Source: Gammaproteobacteria bacterium
GTDB lineage: Bacteria; Pseudomonadota; Gammaproteobacteria; Steroidobacterales; GCA-2729495
Direction of reading: 5' to 3'
DNA: 64,000 nt
Assembly: GCA_021773815.1 (NCBI GenBank)
Contig: JAJFJS010000100.1
Coordinates: forward strand, 17,415-81,414
Part shown: piece after piece, positions 61,507 to 64,000 of the stretch
How positions within the stretch are numbered: position 1 is the first letter of the stretch
How the letters are laid out: each line of letters opens with the position of its first letter
Made by a program: the position numbers and the translations under genes
Notes under the pieces: model-generated
Told to the model about the DNA's origin: nothing
The model's input: the letters and a program-made list of their open reading frames with translations, nothing else
Databases searched by the model: none

Positions 61507-61821
61507 TGTATTCCGGCTACTCGGCTGGCGTGTTAGTAATGAAAAAAGGTTGACCAGATGCTTGCAAATTGCTGCGTGACGGGTTCAAATTGAATGAAAT
61601 CGGCGCGGGACATAATCATTCCCGTCAAAATCTTTACCAGATCACTGCACGTTTTTTAGTCGAAGGAGCTCTAACGGCCCTTCTGAAATACGCATTATTT
61701 GGCTGCCTGCCGATTGTGGTACCGGCGCCACTCCGATCGTCAAAGTTGCCGGTGTTTCTGCCGGATCGAACGGCAGTTCGGCACAAATTCCTGAGCATAT
61801 CTGTTACCAAGCAAAGTGAAC
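61507..61821. other. rhlB-trxA divergent intergenic region
   Basis: 315 bases with no supported gene. It is locally less GC-rich than its surroundings and should hold divergent promoters for rhlB and trxA-rho. I see no clear terminator, riboswitch or palindrome. In E. coli the rho leader regulates rho, but no equivalent structure is evident here. Confidence 0.4.
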
Positions 61822-62142
61822 ATGAGCATTAAGCACATTACCAGTGAAAATTTCGAATCGGATGTCCTCAAATCGGAGGAGCCGGTCCTGATGGATTTCT
61901 GGGCCGAATGGTGCGGACCATGCAAAATGCTGGCGCCTATTCTGGACCAGATCGCCGAAGATTATAAGGGCCGATTGCAAATAGCCAAGCTCGATGTAGA
62001 AGAGAGCCAGAGTATCGCTATGCAATTCGGTGTTCGCAGCATTCCGACCCTGATTCTGTTCAAGGGCGGCGTCGTCGAGGCGCAGCATGTCGGTATGTTG
62101 TCAAAAGAGCAGCTAATCAAGCTGCTGGATGAAAAATTGTGA
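61822..62142 (+). CDS. trxA: Thioredoxin 1
   Basis: 106 residues. Active site [12 protein letters not shown], cis-proline SIPTLILF and overall length are standard for TrxA. It reduces ribonucleotide reductase, PAPS reductase and other proteins. ATG 61822 is chosen; the GTG two codons upstream is possible. Its stop overlaps the rho start (GTGA), giving translational coupling. Confidence 0.95.
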   Translation: MSIKHITSENFESDVLKSEEPVLMDFWAEWCGPCKMLAPILDQIAEDYKGRLQIAKLDVEESQSIAMQFGVRSIPTLILFKGGVVEAQHVGMLSKEQLIKLLDEKL

Positions 62143-63584
62143 GGGGCTACTTGGGAAATTCAGCAAGAAGTCGCGCGAAAAATCCTACGCGCGGCAAGGC
62201 AGACGGCCAGCAAAATCAGCAGAAGAAGCGAGCGCCGCGACGTCGGAGGCCGGAACAGGAAGATCATTCCGCGTTTACCGAAGACGAGGTCATCTCGAAG
62301 AGTGAACTGGAAAACGGCGAAAACCTGCTCAGCCTCAATGAGCTGAAGAACAAGCCGGTTGCAGAGCTCGTCGAGATCGCCGAGGGTATGCAAATCGAGA
62401 ACATGAGCCGCTCGCGAAAGCAGGACATCATTTTCGCGGTGCTCAAGGCGCATGCTCAGTCCGGTGACGACATCATCGGTGACGGAGTGCTCGAAATACT
62501 GCAGGACGGCTTCGGCTTCCTCCGGTCGTCCGACGGCTCCTATCTCGCCGGGCCTGACGATATATACGTCTCCCCGAGCCAGATACGCCGCTTCAATCTG
62601 CGCACCGGCGACTCCGTATCGGGCCTGGTGCGTCCGCCGAAGGAAAGCGAACGCTACTTTGCGTTGCTCAAGGTCGCCGAGATCAACCATGACGCGCCGG
62701 AAAACGCGCGCGGCAAGGTGTTGTTCGAAAATCTCACGCCGTTATTCCCGAACAGGCGGCTGAAACTCGAACAGGGCAACGGCAGTACCGAAGACCTGAC
62801 GGCGCGGATCATCGATCTCGTTGCGCCGATCGGCATGGGGCAGCGCGGGCTGATCGTCTCGCCGCCGAAGGCCGGTAAGACGATGGTGCTGCAGAATATT
62901 GCGATGTCGATCGCGGCGAATCATCCGGAGTGCTATCTGATGGTGCTGCTCATCGACGAGCGGCCCGAAGAAGTTACGGAGATGCAGCGGACGGTCCGTG
63001 GCGAAGTCGTGTCGAGTACGTTCGACGAACCGGCCAGTCGTCATGTCCAGGTGGCCGAGATGGTGATCGCGAAGGCCAAGCGCCTGGCCGAGCACAAGAT
63101 CGACGTCGTCATCCTGCTCGATTCCATCACGCGGCTCGCGCGCGCCTACAACACCGTCGTGCCGTCATCGGGCAAGGTCCTGACCGGCGGCGTCGACGCG
63201 AATGCGCTGCACCGGCCGAAGCGGTTCTTCGGCGCCGCGCGTAATATCGAGGAGGGCGGCAGCCTGACGATCCTCGCGACGGCATTGATCGATACCGGCT
63301 CGAAGATGGATGACGTCATCTACGAGGAGTTCAAGGGTACCGGTAACATGGAGATGCACCTGGATCGCCGTATTGCCGAGAAACGCGTGTTCCCGGCGAT
63401 CAACATCAACCGCTCGGGCACCCGCCGCGAAGAACTGCTGACGTCCGATGAGGAGTTGCAGAAGATGTGGGTCCTGCGCAAGGTACTGCATCCGATGGAC
63501 GAACTCGCCGCCATCGAATTCCTGCTTGGCAAGATGCAGGATACGAAGACCAATGCGAAGTTCTTCGACGCGATGAAGCGCTGA
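62139..63584 (+). CDS. rho: Transcription termination factor Rho, with N-terminal extension
   Basis: 481 residues. From [22 protein letters not shown] (about residue 63) it follows E. coli Rho closely through the RNA-binding domain ([19 protein letters not shown]), Walker [13 protein letters not shown], Walker [18 protein letters not shown] and Q/R loops. The first 62 residues are an extra segment: basic and Lys/Arg/Gln-rich, then acidic ([23 protein letters not shown]). No ATG occurs before the conserved part, so the start must be GTG 62139 or TTG 62151. The latter has a better-placed GAGG site. Coupled to trxA. Confidence 0.93.
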   Translation: MRGYLGNSARSRAKNPTRGKADGQQNQQKKRAPRRRRPEQEDHSAFTEDEVISKSELENGENLLSLNELKNKPVAELVEIAEGMQIENMSRSRKQDIIFAVLKAHAQSGDDIIGDGVLEILQDGFGFLRSSDGSYLAGPDDIYVSPSQIRRFNLRTGDSVSGLVRPPKESERYFALLKVAEINHDAPENARGKVLFENLTPLFPNRRLKLEQGNGSTEDLTARIIDLVAPIGMGQRGLIVSPPKAGKTMVLQNIAMSIAANHPECYLMVLLIDERPEEVTEMQRTVRGEVVSSTFDEPASRHVQVAEMVIAKAKRLAEHKIDVVILLDSITRLARAYNTVVPSSGKVLTGGVDANALHRPKRFFGAARNIEEGGSLTILATALIDTGSKMDDVIYEEFKGTGNMEMHLDRRIAEKRVFPAININRSGTRREELLTSDEELQKMWVLRKVLHPMDELAAIEFLLGKMQDTKTNAKFFDAMKR

Positions 63585-63597
63585 CGCGTCGCCGGGA

Positions 63598-63637
63598 TTT
63601 GGGGAGATCTGGGAACGGTTAACTTATCTCCCCCAAA
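63598..63637. terminator. Hairpin just downstream of rho
   Basis: TTTGGGGAGAT (63598-63608) pairs with ATCTCCCC-C-AAA (63626-63637) with one bulge and a 17-base loop. It lies 14 bases after the rho stop and could end the trxA-rho transcript, but no T-run follows the stem. It could equally be one end of the repeat element that fills the remaining bases. Confidence 0.4.
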
Positions 63638-63659
63638 CTTCCAGTCGCAATGTATCAGC

Positions 63660-63967
63660 TGTGCGGGAAAAGTTAATTTTCCAAAAATTTCCCCCGGTCT
63701 TTCCCTGGCCGGTCGAGACGTCGTTATATCCCTCGGAAACGCCGCTGGAATTTTTTGCGGACATCGAGTTGACGTAGCTCGGGCGGCTGAAGGTTTCCGA
63801 GAGATATAACGCCGCCTCGACCTCGGACATATCGTGACAACGCTGCCGCACATTGCCGGACTCCGTCGTTCCGCGGGGATTGATGTGCCCTCTTTGCCGA
63901 ATCTGGCGTTCCACCCTGGTGTCGAAGGTCTTTGGCGTCGGGGACCCCTCGGAAACCTTCAGCCGCC
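63660..63967. repeat. Nested inverted repeats, probable repeat-element remnant
   Basis: Three inverted repeats interlock. GGAAAA/TTTTCC lies at about 63665-63682. CGTTATATCCCTCGGAAA (63722-63739) pairs with TTTCCGAGAGATATAACG (63794-63811), one mismatch. GGCGGCTGAAGGTTTCCGA (63782-63800) has a perfect 19-bp inverse copy at 63949-63967. The shared TTTCCGA/TCGGAAA core occurs three times. A minus-strand open frame crosses the region (63624-63914) but has no recognisable domain. The pattern suggests a non-coding mobile or REP-like element cut by the window edge. No transposase is visible. Confidence 0.5.
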
Positions 63968-64000
63968 AGGGCCTCGATAATGATCCGCCGCCGATAAATC

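Noticed and set aside
63624..63914. 96-residue minus-strand frame across the terminal inverted repeats
   Set aside because: It consists of translated repeat arms with no domain similarity; treated as part of the repeat element.
1..64000. CRISPR arrays, tRNA or rRNA genes, prophage or integron genes
   Set aside because: No regularly spaced repeats, cloverleaf/T-arm sequences, rRNA motifs, integrase or phage structural genes were seen on either strand.

Overview
The window is about 63-65% GC with tightly packed genes. It carries classic gammaproteobacterial neighbourhoods: engB - cytochrome c4 - dsbA, rhlB / trxA - rho, gspAB, cysQ - yrfG, fadE, proteobacterial gshA, and polA next to engB. It reads as a chromosomal segment of an environmental gammaproteobacterium. 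I cannot name the genus. No tRNA, rRNA, CRISPR array, prophage or complete insertion sequence is visible.

Layout. 0-2 kb: start of a DksA/TraR-type gene, then molybdenum-cofactor genes (mocA-like, moaD, moaE). 2-7.5 kb: dsbA and cytochrome c4, divergent engB, and polA on the other strand. The engB-polA gap holds a candidate sigmaE-driven small RNA. 7.4-15.9 kb: a minus-strand arginine operon argR-argG-X-argC-argD-argF'-argB-argH followed by lptM and polA. Its enzymes look like the Bacteroidetes N-succinylornithine type, and X is an unrecognised P-loop protein coupled by ATGA overlaps on both sides. 16-22 kb: esterase, nudC, cytochrome b561 with a membrane-bound LuxR-type regulator, gamma-glutamyltransferase, and a divergent FlhC-like/FlhD-like pair with no flagellar genes nearby. 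22-27 kb: an ABC-2 exporter, an SRAP protein and gspAB.

27-31.6 kb: isoprenoid genes of the mevalonate route (ispA, diphosphomevalonate decarboxylase, phosphomevalonate kinase, HMG-CoA synthase), which few proteobacteria have. 31.7-36.3 kb: a DUF4399 lipoprotein, fadE, mdh and a small periplasmic protein. 36.5-41.2 kb: a GGDEF-EAL protein divergent from a receiver-transmembrane protein, then a YheT-type hydrolase. 41.5-52.5 kb: gshA, a flavin reductase, a quinone reductase, a large SLC13-RCK transporter, a 5-oxoprolinase/hydantoinase fusion, an alkyltransferase-like protein and a small hydrolase.

52.7-57.7 kb: a trehalose/glucose operon (otsB-GH15-otsA-glk). Upstream of it is a sigma54-type promoter feeding an A-rich, Hfq/Crc-motif RNA that ends in a strong terminator. 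58.2-63.6 kb: a DUF465 protein, cysQ, a yrfG-type nucleotidase, rhlB, trxA and rho. The last 400 bases hold a nest of inverted repeats that looks like a repeat-element remnant.

The strongest candidates for undescribed biology are (1) the P-loop gene inside a succinyl-type arginine operon that lacks a visible N-acylglutamate synthase and deacylase, (2) the two small-RNA candidates, each with a recognisable alternative-sigma promoter and terminator, and (3) the divergent FlhC/FlhD-like pair.
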